Shown in pieces: positions 1 to 5,937 of a stretch of DNA of 8,166 nt. The number at the start of each line of letters is the position of its first letter. Position 1 is the first letter of the stretch. Under the pieces are notes generated by a model, which was not told the origin of the DNA, searched no databases, and was given only the letters and a program-made list of their open reading frames with translations. The translations under genes were made by a program, and so were the position numbers. The DNA comes from CAYVUV01 sp964455095 (lineage in GTDB: Bacteria > Desulfobacterota > Binatia > HRBIN30 > CADEER01), in NCBI GenBank assembly GCA_964455095.1, contig CAYVUV010000384.1, forward strand, positions 1 to 8,166, given 5' to 3'.

Positions 1-1335
1 CTGCACCGGGTACAACCCGTACGCCCCGTTGTCGACGTCGGGCCCGTTGGTCCACTCGGTGCGCACGCGCCGGATGATGACGCCGTCGGAGTTGAGGATC
101 TTGAGCAGATCGCCGTCGCTGTCGAGCAGCGACAGATCCTCGATGGTGAAGTCGTCAGAATCGGTGACCAACAGGCCCTCGGCGCCGCTGGTCTGGTTGG
201 CAAACGACAGCCGGGTCTGGTTGATGCCGGCGCCGCGGATGGTGACGTGGTCGACGCCGGAGAGCGAGAGCTGCCCTTCGAGCTCGTAGGTACCGGCCGC
301 GAGCACGATCACGTCGCCGGGCTGCGCGTCGATCAACGCCGCGAGCAGCTCTTCCTGATCGTTTTCCCCCGGCTGCAGCTCGATGCAACGCGTGGCGTCG
401 GCGCAGCCCTGGGCCGGCGCATCGGTCGGTGTCGGCGAGGCCGTCGGTGTGTTGGTCGGCGGCACCGTCGTGGTAACCGTCGCGGTCGGGGTCGTCGTGG
501 CCACCGGCGTGCCGGTGGCCGTCGCAGTTCCCGTCGCCGCGGGGGTCAGGGTCACCTCAGGGGTCAGGGTCACGCCAGGCGTCAGGGTTCCGTCGGGAGT
601 CTTGGTCGCCTCGGGGGTCTCGACCGCCTCGAACTCCACCGCCGTGGCGGCGCGAATCTCCGTCTCATCGCGGGCGACGAGAATCTCGGCGTCGAGCCGG
701 TGCTCGCCCGGCGCCACGCCGGCAATGGTGCCGCTCACGGTGCCCGTCTCCAGGCCCAGGCCGCCGCCGATCTGCGCCGCCGCCGTGCCGCCGTCGAGCC
801 CGACCACCACGCCGTCGAGGCGCACCACCAACGAGTCGGCGACATAGTCGGGCGGCAGCCCGATCTCGACCGCCACGTCACCCGCCGGCACCATCGCTCC
901 GTCCTGCGGTTCGACGAACACGAACAGCGGATCGGTGATCGGCGTGGCGGTGGCTTCAGTGGTCGGTGTCGCCGTCGCGGTCGGCGGGCGGGTCCCCGTG
1001 CGCGTCACGGTTGCGGCCACGGTGTGCGTCGGCGTGGCCGATGGCCTGGGCGTATCGGTCACCGCCTCCGTCGCGGTCGCCGTCGCCGGAGCTGTCGCCG
1101 TAGCAGTAGCCTCGGGAGGAGTCGTCGCCGTCGCCGTGGACGTGCGGGTGCGCGTGCGCGTGGCGGTGGCCGTGGCCGGCGGCGCTTCGGTATCCGTCGG
1201 CTCCGGCGTCGCCGTGGCGACCGTCGGCGTGCGGGTCGCCTTTGGCGGCCCCCCATCGTCATCGCCACCGCCGCAGCCGGCGACTCCCGCGCTAAGGAAC
1301 ACGACCAGTGCCAACCGACTCCACATTGCCCGCAT
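1..1335 (-). CDS. Lipoprotein with TPT linkers, Ig-like domain and TIGR03805-like parallel beta-helix (3' end cut)
   Basis: The frame is open from ATG at 1335 to the window edge, giving 445 visible residues without the C-terminus. A short hydrophobic signal ends in lipobox V18-A-G-C21, followed by a Gly/Asp stretch, so this should be a lipoprotein; G at +2 does not suggest inner-membrane retention. Residues 33-134 form a Thr/Pro/Ala/Arg linker. Residues 135-238 look like an Ig-like domain (FVFVEPQDG, then alternating strands). Residues 239-310 are a second TP-rich linker. From about 311 comes a parallel beta-helix start: ENDQEELLAALIDAQPGDVI, VTIRGAGINQTRLSF, SGAEGLLVTDSDDFTIEDL, and finally GAYGLYPVQ at the edge. 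That order and wording match my memory of family TIGR03805; its function is unknown. The start is supported by GGGGAG 7 nt upstream. The upstream leader is homologous to that of the radical SAM gene. The domain call is strong; function and substrate are unknown. Confidence 0.85.
   Translation of the reverse strand, partial: MRAMWSRLALVVFLSAGVAGCGGGDDDGGPPKATRTPTVATATPEPTDTEAPPATATATRTRTRTSTATATTPPEATATATAPATATATEAVTDTPRPSATPTHTVAATVTRTGTRPPTATATPTTEATATPITDPLFVFVEPQDGAMVPAGDVAVEIGLPPDYVADSLVVRLDGVVVGLDGGTAAAQIGGGLGLETGTVSGTIAGVAPGEHRLDAEILVARDETEIRAATAVEFEAVETPEATKTPDGTLTPGVTLTPEVTLTPAATGTATATGTPVATTTPTATVTTTVPPTNTPTASPTPTDAPAQGCADATRCIELQPGENDQEELLAALIDAQPGDVIVLAAGTYELEGQLSLSGVDHVTIRGAGINQTRLSFANQTSGAEGLLVTDSDDFTIEDLSLLDSDGDLLKILNSDGVIIRRVRTEWTNGPDVDNGAYGLYPVQ
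406..621 (-). repeat. Second TP-rich linker with five 18-nt tandem units
   Basis: This stretch encodes residues 239-310 of the lipoprotein and joins the Ig-like domain to the beta-helix. Within it, 542-631 holds five tandem 18-nt units, of which the first two (542-559 and 560-577) differ by two bases: GGGGTCAGGGTCACCTCA and GGGGTCAGGGTCACGCCA. The later units are more diverged. The protein reads as hexapeptides TPEATK, TPDGTL, TPGVTL, TPEVTL, TPAATG. Towards the C-terminus it becomes simple Thr-Ala/Thr-Pro alternation. The near-identity of neighbouring units suggests slippage or recent expansion, so linker length may vary between strains. Confidence 0.8.
934..1239 (-). repeat. First TPT/TAT/TRT low-complexity linker
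   Basis: This stretch encodes residues 33-134 of the lipoprotein, directly after the lipobox and an acidic Gly/Asp segment. Thr occupies roughly every second position, alternating with Ala, Pro, Arg and Val. It probably acts as an extended, possibly glycosylated stalk between the lipid anchor and the Ig-like domain. On the plus strand the same bases read as Val/Gly/Ala-rich open frames, which are shadows. Confidence 0.8.
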
Positions 1336-1356
1336 GCTCAATCTCCCCGTGGGTAC
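1336..1356 (-). promoter_or_regulatory. Ribosome binding site with a possible sequestering hairpin, copy 1
   Basis: On the minus strand the ATG at 1335 is preceded by CCGTACCCACGGGGAGA and then TTGAGC. GGGGAG is the Shine-Dalgarno sequence. CCGT and ACGG can pair around the loop ACCC, bringing the start of the G-run into a short stem. The same arrangement with a longer stem occurs before the radical SAM gene. Over the 26 nt ending in ATG the two sites agree at 20 positions. Confidence 0.45.
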
Positions 1357-1410
1357 GGCACCCGGCCGCGGACAACTCCCGCGGCACATGGAACCGTGCG
1401 TTACGCCCGT

Positions 1411-1442
1411 GTCTAACAACCCGGGGCGCCAATTGCCAGTAG
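1411..1442 (-). promoter_or_regulatory. Promoter-like conserved block, copy 1 (upstream of beta-helix lipoprotein)
   Basis: On the minus strand this reads TGGCAA (1438-1433), a 16-bp spacer, then TTAGAC (1416-1411), a plausible -35/-10 pair about 75 nt before the ATG at 1335. The 31 bp at 1412-1442 match 3354-3384, upstream of the radical SAM gene, at 26 positions, with no gap and the same spacing. The conserved elements match the expected promoter hexamers and part of the spacer. The position just after the radical SAM stop suggests that the lipoprotein has its own promoter. The sigma factor is inferred, not shown. Confidence 0.5.
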
Positions 1443-1471
1443 GGTGCGACGACTCTACAGGCCGATTTCGC

Positions 1472-1488
1472 GACGCCGCCGCGGCGTC
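1472..1488 (-). terminator. Hairpin directly after the radical SAM stop codon
   Basis: GACGCC and GGCGTC form a 6-bp stem around a 5-nt loop, and on paper the symmetry extends further into the loop. It begins at the base after the TGA stop of the radical SAM gene on the minus strand. The following sequence is GCGAAATCGG, with no T-run, so a classical intrinsic terminator is not supported. It may slow or help terminate transcription, or protect the 3' end of the transcript. Confidence 0.3.
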
Positions 1489-3273
1489 TCAACCCGACGC
1501 TTGAGCCGCAGTGGGCGCGGCAGCCAGGTGCAGCAAACGCGGCGCTTCGTGGTCGGGCTTCAGCGTGGCGACATGGTTCTGGGTGTGCAGCTGGCGCGGG
1601 TCGATCGGCGGGATCGCTTCGACGCCGGCCGCGCGCCGCTGCCGGGTAACCTCGCGGTAGATGGCGTCCCATGGCGCAAACAGTCGCTCCTCTTCCGCGA
1701 GCGACATCCATCGTGCCCCGGAGAGCTTGACCTTCAGCGAGGCGATGCCGTTCTTGAACGAGACCCGCAGCGCGGTCTGCAGCTTCGAGCTGTGGCTCTG
1801 TTCGCTCACCGTCTGCCGCGTCGAGGCGAGCACGTTGCGCCAGCCGAGCACGCGCAGGCGACTCAGATAGAACGCGGCGACGAAGCGGATCTTCCAGTAG
1901 AACAACTCGGCGCGCCCCAGCTCCTCGCTGTAGGTCGCCGCCGGGAAGATCGACAGGGCGTTCAGGATGTGGCGGAAGTACTCGCGGTCGATGGTGATCT
2001 TGCCCTGTTCGTACAGGGTGCGAAAGAGCTCGGTCCCCGGCAACGCCATATAGTATCCGCTGCCGAGGTCGTTGACGCCGCGTCGCGCCACCTCGCGCAG
2101 GAAGGCGACCGTCTCGCGCATCTCCTGCCGCCCGTCGTGCGGGAAACCAATGACCATGTAGGCGGCGACGCTGAGCTCGGACTTGGCCGCGGCGGCGACG
2201 CTGGCGAAGAGCTTCTCGCTGTGCATCTTCTTCTTGATCAAGCGCCGCGTCTGATCGGAACCCGACTCGGGCGCGTACGCCATGTTGATCATGCCCGACT
2301 GGCGCAGCAGCTCGGCGACTTCCTCGTCGATCGCCTCCGAGCGCGTGCCGCTCGCCATCTGCCAACTGATCTTCAGGCCGCGGTCGATGATTTCGCGACA
2401 GAAGGCGACGATCCATTCCTTGCGGATGACCGCGGTCAGATCGTAGAAGGGGAAGTTGCCCGCCCCGTACTTCCTGACATAGCCCTCGAGCTCGTCGGCG
2501 ACATCCTTGGGATCGCGCGGGATCCACTTGGTGGTCCACATATTCGGCGACGAGCAATAGGTGCACTGGTACGGGCAGCCGCGCGTCGCCAGCATCGGCA
2601 CGGTGATCTTCGCCGAGTACACGCCGCCGATGAAGCGGTGCTCGTGGTAGGCTTTGAGATCGATATGGTGCCAGGCCGGGCGGGCGATTTCTTCGAGGGC
2701 CGCCCGGCGCGCACGGCGCCGGTTGACGACGATCTCGCCACCGCGGCGGAACGCGATGCCGTCGATGCCCTCGATCGGCGCGGACGCGGTCAAGGCGCCG
2801 AACAGCTCCGCCGCGGTCTCCTCGCCCTCGCCGAGCACCAGCACGTCGGCCTGCGACGTGGCGAGCGAGAATTCCGGCGTCGCCGTGACGTGCTCGCCGC
2901 CGACGACGACCGGCAGATCGGGCCGGCGCTGTTTGATCAGTCTGATGAGCTCCACCACCATCGGCCATTCGTGCGTGAACATGCACGTGATGCCCACGGC
3001 GCGCGCCCCAACCGGAATGCGCGCGGCGATCTCGTCGAGCGGCAGACCGAGCAGGTAACCCTGAAAATAGCGCGTGTGATGCGACGGCGCGGCCGTCAGC
3101 GCATCGATCAGATGGACATCACAGCCGGCCGACTCGACCGCCGCCGCGATATAGGCCAGACCAAGCGGCGGGACCAATGTGCTGGTGCCGATGCGGAAGG
3201 TCTCTGCCCCCGGCGGGCGGATGAGGCAGACCAGACGTGAATCCACCTCGCGGGAGTCGTCTCGTGACTGCAT
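1489..3273 (-). CDS. B12-binding-domain radical SAM protein, substrate unknown
   Basis: This is a complete 594-aa protein, of normal length for B12-binding-domain radical SAM enzymes of the BchE/HpnJ-like group. Residues 13-190 form the Rossmann-like B12-binding domain (LVCLIRPPG near the start, STLVPPLGLAYIAAAVESAG at 31-50, VVVGGEHVTATPE at 122-134, VLVLGEGEE at 144-152). The classical DxHxxG cobalamin-ligand motif is not visible, which is common in this class. The radical SAM core follows: C233-x3-C237-x2-C240 in RGCPYQCTYC for the 4Fe-4S cluster, APESGSD at 334-340, GFP at 376-378 and PGTEL at 412-416. The last 150 residues are basic and helical and not recognisable. No signal peptide is seen, so it should be cytoplasmic. 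Such enzymes catalyse methylations, cyclisations or rearrangements; the substrate cannot be read here. GGGGAG lies 7 nt before the ATG. The leader is shared with the next gene, at 1335. Confidence 0.92.
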   Translation of the reverse strand: MQSRDDSREVDSRLVCLIRPPGAETFRIGTSTLVPPLGLAYIAAAVESAGCDVHLIDALTAAPSHHTRYFQGYLLGLPLDEIAARIPVGARAVGITCMFTHEWPMVVELIRLIKQRRPDLPVVVGGEHVTATPEFSLATSQADVLVLGEGEETAAELFGALTASAPIEGIDGIAFRRGGEIVVNRRRARRAALEEIARPAWHHIDLKAYHEHRFIGGVYSAKITVPMLATRGCPYQCTYCSSPNMWTTKWIPRDPKDVADELEGYVRKYGAGNFPFYDLTAVIRKEWIVAFCREIIDRGLKISWQMASGTRSEAIDEEVAELLRQSGMINMAYAPESGSDQTRRLIKKKMHSEKLFASVAAAAKSELSVAAYMVIGFPHDGRQEMRETVAFLREVARRGVNDLGSGYYMALPGTELFRTLYEQGKITIDREYFRHILNALSIFPAATYSEELGRAELFYWKIRFVAAFYLSRLRVLGWRNVLASTRQTVSEQSHSSKLQTALRVSFKNGIASLKVKLSGARWMSLAEEERLFAPWDAIYREVTRQRRAAGVEAIPPIDPRQLHTQNHVATLKPDHEAPRLLHLAAAPTAAQASG

Positions 3274-3299
3274 TCTCGGTCTCCCCGCAAGTACGGGGT
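3274..3299 (-). promoter_or_regulatory. Ribosome binding site with a possible sequestering hairpin, copy 2
   Basis: On the minus strand the sequence before ATG 3273 contains CCCCGTACTTGCGGGGAGA. CCCCG (3298-3294) and CGGGG (3287-3283) form a 5-bp stem around a 6-nt loop, and the second arm contains most of the GGGGAG Shine-Dalgarno. Pairing would hide the ribosome binding site. The equivalent site before the lipoprotein gene has a shorter stem in the same place. Confidence 0.45.
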
Positions 3300-3352
3300 C
3301 ATTCCGCCGCGAGAATTATCCGCAGCCGATAGGGATCGTGCATGAAACGTCG

Positions 3353-3384
3353 ATCTAACAACCCCCGACGTGAATTGCCAGTAG
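3353..3384 (-). promoter_or_regulatory. Promoter-like conserved block, copy 2 (upstream of radical SAM gene)
   Basis: On the minus strand this reads TGGCAA (3380-3375), a 16-bp spacer, then TTAGAT (3358-3353), about 80 nt before the radical SAM ATG. It is the partner of the block at 1411-1442: 26 of 31 positions agree without a gap, and the next 18 bp towards the gene contain CGTGC on the plus strand at the same offset in both. The conservation of hexamers and spacing supports a promoter. Confidence 0.5.
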
Positions 3385-3408
3385 AATGGGAGAGCGACCT
3401 TGGAGGGG

Positions 3409-3435
3409 AGCACGAGGGCCGCAAGCCCTCGTGCT
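3409..3435. terminator. 10-bp stem-loop between the 81-aa gene and the radical SAM promoter
   Basis: AGCACGAGGG (3409-3418) pairs perfectly with CCCTCGTGCT (3426-3435) around a 7-nt loop. It lies about 90 nt past the stop of the 81-aa gene and 25 nt before the promoter-like block of the radical SAM gene. Neither side has a T-run, so it is an atypical terminator candidate, or a stable structure insulating the two units. It is the strongest non-coding hairpin in the window. Confidence 0.4.
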
Positions 3436-3524
3436 GCCCGGGCGGCGCGCTCAGTGCACGGCGAACGCGGGCGGACAGTCGCCCAGCGGTCGTTCCGAAC
3501 GCGCCAAGGGTGCGCGGAATCGTT

Positions 3525-3770
3525 TCAGGCGTCGCCGCGTTCGGCGTCGCGGCGGGCGGCGATGAGGGCCAGGGCGCCCCCGATACCCCTGACCTGACGG
3601 CCGAGGAACGCGGTTTCGGTCGCCTCGTCCTCGGCGGACTCCGCCTTCGATTGCGGCGCCACCGCCGGCGCGCTGCGACGCCGCGCAACCAGCTCTTCCA
3701 GGGCGTCGGCGATGCGGCCCAGCTGTGCCGCCCATCCGACCTGCACACCGCGTGCACTGAGACTCTGCAT
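3525..3770 (-). CDS. Hypothetical 81-aa helical protein
   Basis: I do not recognise this protein. From ATG 3770 it starts MQSLSARGVQVGWAAQLGRI and continues with an amphipathic stretch, IADALEELVARRR. An Ala/Glu/Ser/Lys-rich middle follows, and the end is GIGGALALIAARRDAERGDA. There is no signal peptide, no Cys and no clear membrane segment; the Gly/Ala/Leu stretch near the end is too short. I chose 3770 because AGGGGG lies 6 nt upstream. The ATG at 3776 would touch that site, and the ATG at 3896 would add an unlikely-looking 42-residue stretch with no good ribosome site. A promoter candidate lies at 3934-3962, giving a leader of about 155 nt. It could be a spurious frame; the Shine-Dalgarno match and plausible helices favour a real gene. 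Confidence 0.5.
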   Translation of the reverse strand: MQSLSARGVQVGWAAQLGRIADALEELVARRRSAPAVAPQSKAESAEDEATETAFLGRQVRGIGGALALIAARRDAERGDA

Positions 3771-3933
3771 GTTCATCCCCCTGGCGCCCTTCCGCTTCAC
3801 CCCGCTACCAACCTCGGGCGCAGGGCATCGCGCAGGAGCACAAGCGGTACCAGCGGGCTCGACAAGGGCACGCCGATGCGAAGAAGCCCTCGCCATTGCC
3901 CGGACGGTGCATTTTCGGCGACCGTTTGCCGGA

Positions 3934-3962
3934 ATTGTACCGACGCGGAGGCCGCCGTTCAG
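3934..3962 (-). promoter_or_regulatory. Promoter candidate for the 81-aa gene, overlapping the upstream stop codon
   Basis: On the minus strand, CTGAAC (3962-3957), a 17-bp spacer and TACAAT (3939-3934). The -10 element matches the sigma-70 consensus at five of six bases, the -35 at three of six. The -35 element contains the TGA stop of the dockerin/cohesin gene, so the promoter begins inside the upstream gene. The call rests on hexamer match and spacing only. Confidence 0.35.
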
Positions 3963-5923
3963 GGGGTCACGGCATCCGCAACGGCCTCGCGCTCGTCGAC
4001 CGAGGCGGCCAGAATGCGCACCGGCTCCATGTCGCCGGGGGCGGCAGCGATCGACTCGAACTCGACCAACAGCACCGCGCCGGGCCGGCCAGCGAGTTGT
4101 TGGCCGTTGGCCAGAGCGATACCGACCACCCCGGGCGCTTCCGTATTGGAGCGCAGCAAGGCGCGCCGGGCGCGGCGCACCGCGCGCACTCCGGTGGCGC
4201 GCAACTGGTCGGTGTCGTATCCGAGCTGCAGGTCGAGAGCCAGGTACGGCTCATCGGCGGTGACGAACACGGGCAGGCGAACCTTGCCGCCACTGTGCCA
4301 GGCGCGGCCGAGGCTGATGCGGGCGGGCGCGCCGCGGCGCGCCCGCAGCGCAGCACCGCCCGGCGGCGTCCAGTTGCCCGTACAGTCGCCGAACAACCCG
4401 GCGAGAAAGTCCTCCGCAGGGGCAGGGCCGACCAGCGCGATACTGATCGCCCCGCGCTGGCAGCTGCCCGTCATCATGGTCGGCTGGATCAGCGTCTGAT
4501 TGCCCGGCGGGCCCGGCATCGGCATGAAGACCCAGTCGGAGTTGCACGTCGTGGCGACGGGCAGACGGCTCAGGGTTCCCACCTTGTACTGCAGGATGCG
4601 GGACGCATCGAGCGAGCTGATGCCCCCGTTGCCGGTCACGTCGCAGGCCAGGCGCTGCCAGCTGTCGAAGGTGCGCTGCTGGGTGACGAACTGGAGAATG
4701 TACGAGGCGTCGAGCGAGCTGATGCCGACGCCGAAGTCACCGGTCTTCTCGGGCGTGATCGTCCACGTCCCCTGCACCAGGCCCGGGAACGCGTACATGC
4801 CCGTGCTCGCCGTGATCGCGCTGTTTTGCGCCGGACCGGTCAGCAACACGCCGGCGCCCGGAACGCTGCGGTCGGCACTGTAGTAGCGCACCCGACCGGC
4901 AATGCTGTTGGCGGACGGTGTCTGGGTCCGGGTCGCGGTCTGCGTGCGCGTACCGGTGCGGGTAGGCGTCGGCGTAGACGTGAAAGTGGGCGTGCGCGTC
5001 GGAGTCCTGGTCTTCGTCGGCGTGAGGGTGGGGGTAAACGTGGGCGTTCGGGTCGGCGTCCGGGTGCGCGTCGGCGTCCACGTCGCCGTTGGCGTCCGCG
5101 TCGGCGTCGCGGTCGGCGACACCGTGCGCGTGCGGGTGATGGTTCCCGTACGGGTCGGAGGCAGCGTCGGCGTGATCGTGCGGGTGCGGGTCGGCGTGCG
5201 GCTCAGCACCGGCGTCGGGCCGACCCGGATGACGATCTCCTTGCGTGGGCCGGGCGTGCCGTTGCCATTGCGCAGCTGCACGGACACGACCGTATCGCCG
5301 TCGCTGAAGGCCGCCAGCTGCGGCACGGCGAAACAGAATTGCCGCGACGTCGAAGTGCCCAGAAAAGCGAAGTCGCCGAAGCGATTGCGCGTGCAAGCCA
5401 CCGCCGCCGTGACGGCGTCGAAGCGACACGCCATATCGACCATCGCATCGGTGACTGCCTGGTCCGCAGCGAAGCCGTTGGAGCTCGGCACCCCACCGGC
5501 GTTGGGTGGCACCGTGTCGCAGATCGCGAGGCTCCCGTCGCCGATGTCCTTGTCGAGAACCATCTGCAAACCGGGACGTCCGGAGCTGTGGGTGATGGGT
5601 ACGAGATTGCGTGAGCCGCTTTGCGCGCTCACTTCCACCGACCCCTCCGTCGATACCCCAGAACCGCCTTCGACGACGATGATGAAGCCGCTCTCGGTGC
5701 GGTGAAAGACCGGGCGACCGAAGCTGTCGAGCAGGGGTGTCGGCGTCGGCGTGAGGCGGCAGCTGAACGAACAACAGAACGGACAGCCGTCGGCGTCCAC
5801 CGCCCCGAGGTAGCGGATCGCCGGTCCGTTGGGTGTCGGGGTCGGGGTTTGGGCGCGCACTGCCGCAGGAGCACCCATCGCGAGGGCGACGGCGAGGGAA
5901 ACTGCGGCCCAGCCGACTCTCAT
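3959..5923 (-). CDS. Secreted modular protein: Cys-cluster domain, TPT/TRT linker, carboxypeptidase-regulatory-like, dockerin and cohesin-like modules
   Basis: This is a complete 654-aa protein. The start at 5923 is chosen because AGGGGGTGA lies just upstream and the product begins with a clear Sec signal peptide (MRVGWAAVSLAVALAMGAP, cleavage near A24/Q25). Residues 26-235 form an unnamed domain with a tight Cys cluster (C47-P-F-C50-C51-S-F-S-C55) and four later Cys. Residues 236-337 are a Thr-rich linker. Residues 339-395 look carboxypeptidase-regulatory-like (SIAGRVRYYS, GMYAFPGLVQGTWTITPEK). Residues 394-450 are two dockerin-type repeats sharing GISSLDAS. Loop 2 (D428-V-T-G-N432, D439) is nearly canonical; loop 1 lacks the first Asp. 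FGDCTGNW (511-518) resembles a further calcium-loop remnant. Residues 541-625 look cohesin-like (KVRLPVFV, LALDLQLGYD, PGVVGIALANGQ, AVLLVEFE). It probably acts outside the cell in adhesion or assembly; no catalytic domain is seen. The ATG at 6010 was rejected. Confidence 0.88.
   Translation of the reverse strand: MRVGWAAVSLAVALAMGAPAAVRAQTPTPTPNGPAIRYLGAVDADGCPFCCSFSCRLTPTPTPLLDSFGRPVFHRTESGFIIVVEGGSGVSTEGSVEVSAQSGSRNLVPITHSSGRPGLQMVLDKDIGDGSLAICDTVPPNAGGVPSSNGFAADQAVTDAMVDMACRFDAVTAAVACTRNRFGDFAFLGTSTSRQFCFAVPQLAAFSDGDTVVSVQLRNGNGTPGPRKEIVIRVGPTPVLSRTPTRTRTITPTLPPTRTGTITRTRTVSPTATPTRTPTATWTPTRTRTPTRTPTFTPTLTPTKTRTPTRTPTFTSTPTPTRTGTRTQTATRTQTPSANSIAGRVRYYSADRSVPGAGVLLTGPAQNSAITASTGMYAFPGLVQGTWTITPEKTGDFGVGISSLDASYILQFVTQQRTFDSWQRLACDVTGNGGISSLDASRILQYKVGTLSRLPVATTCNSDWVFMPMPGPPGNQTLIQPTMMTGSCQRGAISIALVGPAPAEDFLAGLFGDCTGNWTPPGGAALRARRGAPARISLGRAWHSGGKVRLPVFVTADEPYLALDLQLGYDTDQLRATGVRAVRRARRALLRSNTEAPGVVGIALANGQQLAGRPGAVLLVEFESIAAAPGDMEPVRILAASVDEREAVADAVTP
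4321..4344. other. Perfect 24-bp GC-only palindrome inside the coding region
   Basis: The 24 bases are fully self-complementary about a CCGCGG-type centre (GCGC-GCCGCG-GCGC core, flanked by GCGGGC and GCCCGC); all 12 pairs match. It encodes part of LRARRGAPARI in the dockerin/cohesin protein. It includes two overlapping GGCGCGCC-type half-sites. It may be chance in a GC-rich Arg/Ala-coding stretch. Confidence 0.6.
4608..4726 (-). repeat. Internal dockerin duplication, 17-bp exact direct repeat 102 bp apart
   Basis: TCGAGCGAGCTGATGCC occurs at 4608-4624 and again at 4710-4726. On the coding strand each copy encodes GISSLDA plus part of a codon, that is, the second half of a dockerin calcium loop. 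The 102-bp offset equals 34 residues. Exact identity at the DNA level over synonymous positions suggests a fairly recent duplication or gene conversion between the two repeats. Confidence 0.75.
4913..5218 (-). repeat. TPT/TRT low-complexity linker of the dockerin/cohesin protein
   Basis: This stretch encodes residues 236-337, about 100 residues with Thr at nearly every second position alternating with Pro, Arg, Ala, Phe, Gln and Gly. RTPTRTPTF occurs twice. On the plus strand the DNA is a string of GTCGGCGT/GCGGGT-like units, which explains the Val/Gly/Arg-rich open frames there. It separates the Cys-cluster domain from the calcium-binding modules. Confidence 0.8.
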
Positions 5924-5937
5924 CGAATCACCCCCTG
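5911..5937 (-). promoter_or_regulatory. Ribosome binding site deciding the start at 5923
   Basis: On the minus strand CAGGGGGTGATTCG directly precedes ATG 5923. AGGGGGTGA is an extended match to the 16S 3' end, and it makes this ATG, followed by a signal peptide, the likely start. The alternative ATG at 6010 in the same frame would put a charged 29-residue stretch before the signal peptide. Confidence 0.6.

Noticed and set aside
247..1416. Long plus-strand open frame rich in Arg and Gly
   Set aside because: It is the complement of the lipoprotein gene; composition is a by-product of the TPT codons and high GC, with no recognisable domain.
1411..1442. Sigma-54 type promoter because of TGGCA
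   Set aside because: No TTGC element at the required distance; the -35/-10 spacing of 16 bp fits a sigma-70-type promoter better.
1292..2986. Minus-strand open frame of 564 codons overlapping the radical SAM gene in another frame
   Set aside because: It is a frame shadow of the radical SAM gene, rich in Arg/Gly/Ala and without motifs.
1444..3240. Plus-strand open frame of about 600 codons
   Set aside because: It lies opposite the radical SAM gene, whose motifs are unambiguous; the plus-strand product has no domain features.
3771..3958. tRNA or small RNA in the gap
   Set aside because: No cloverleaf, anticodon arm or CCA-type end could be traced; only weak short stems are present.
4905..5215. 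Possible CRISPR or satellite array from the repeated GTCGGCGT-like units
   Set aside because: There are no constant-length spacers, and the repeats read through as a TPT/TRT protein linker in the minus frame.
3896..5614. Plus-strand open frame of 572 codons
   Set aside because: It is opposite the dockerin/cohesin gene; no signal peptide or domain, and Arg/Gly composition typical of antisense high-GC frames.
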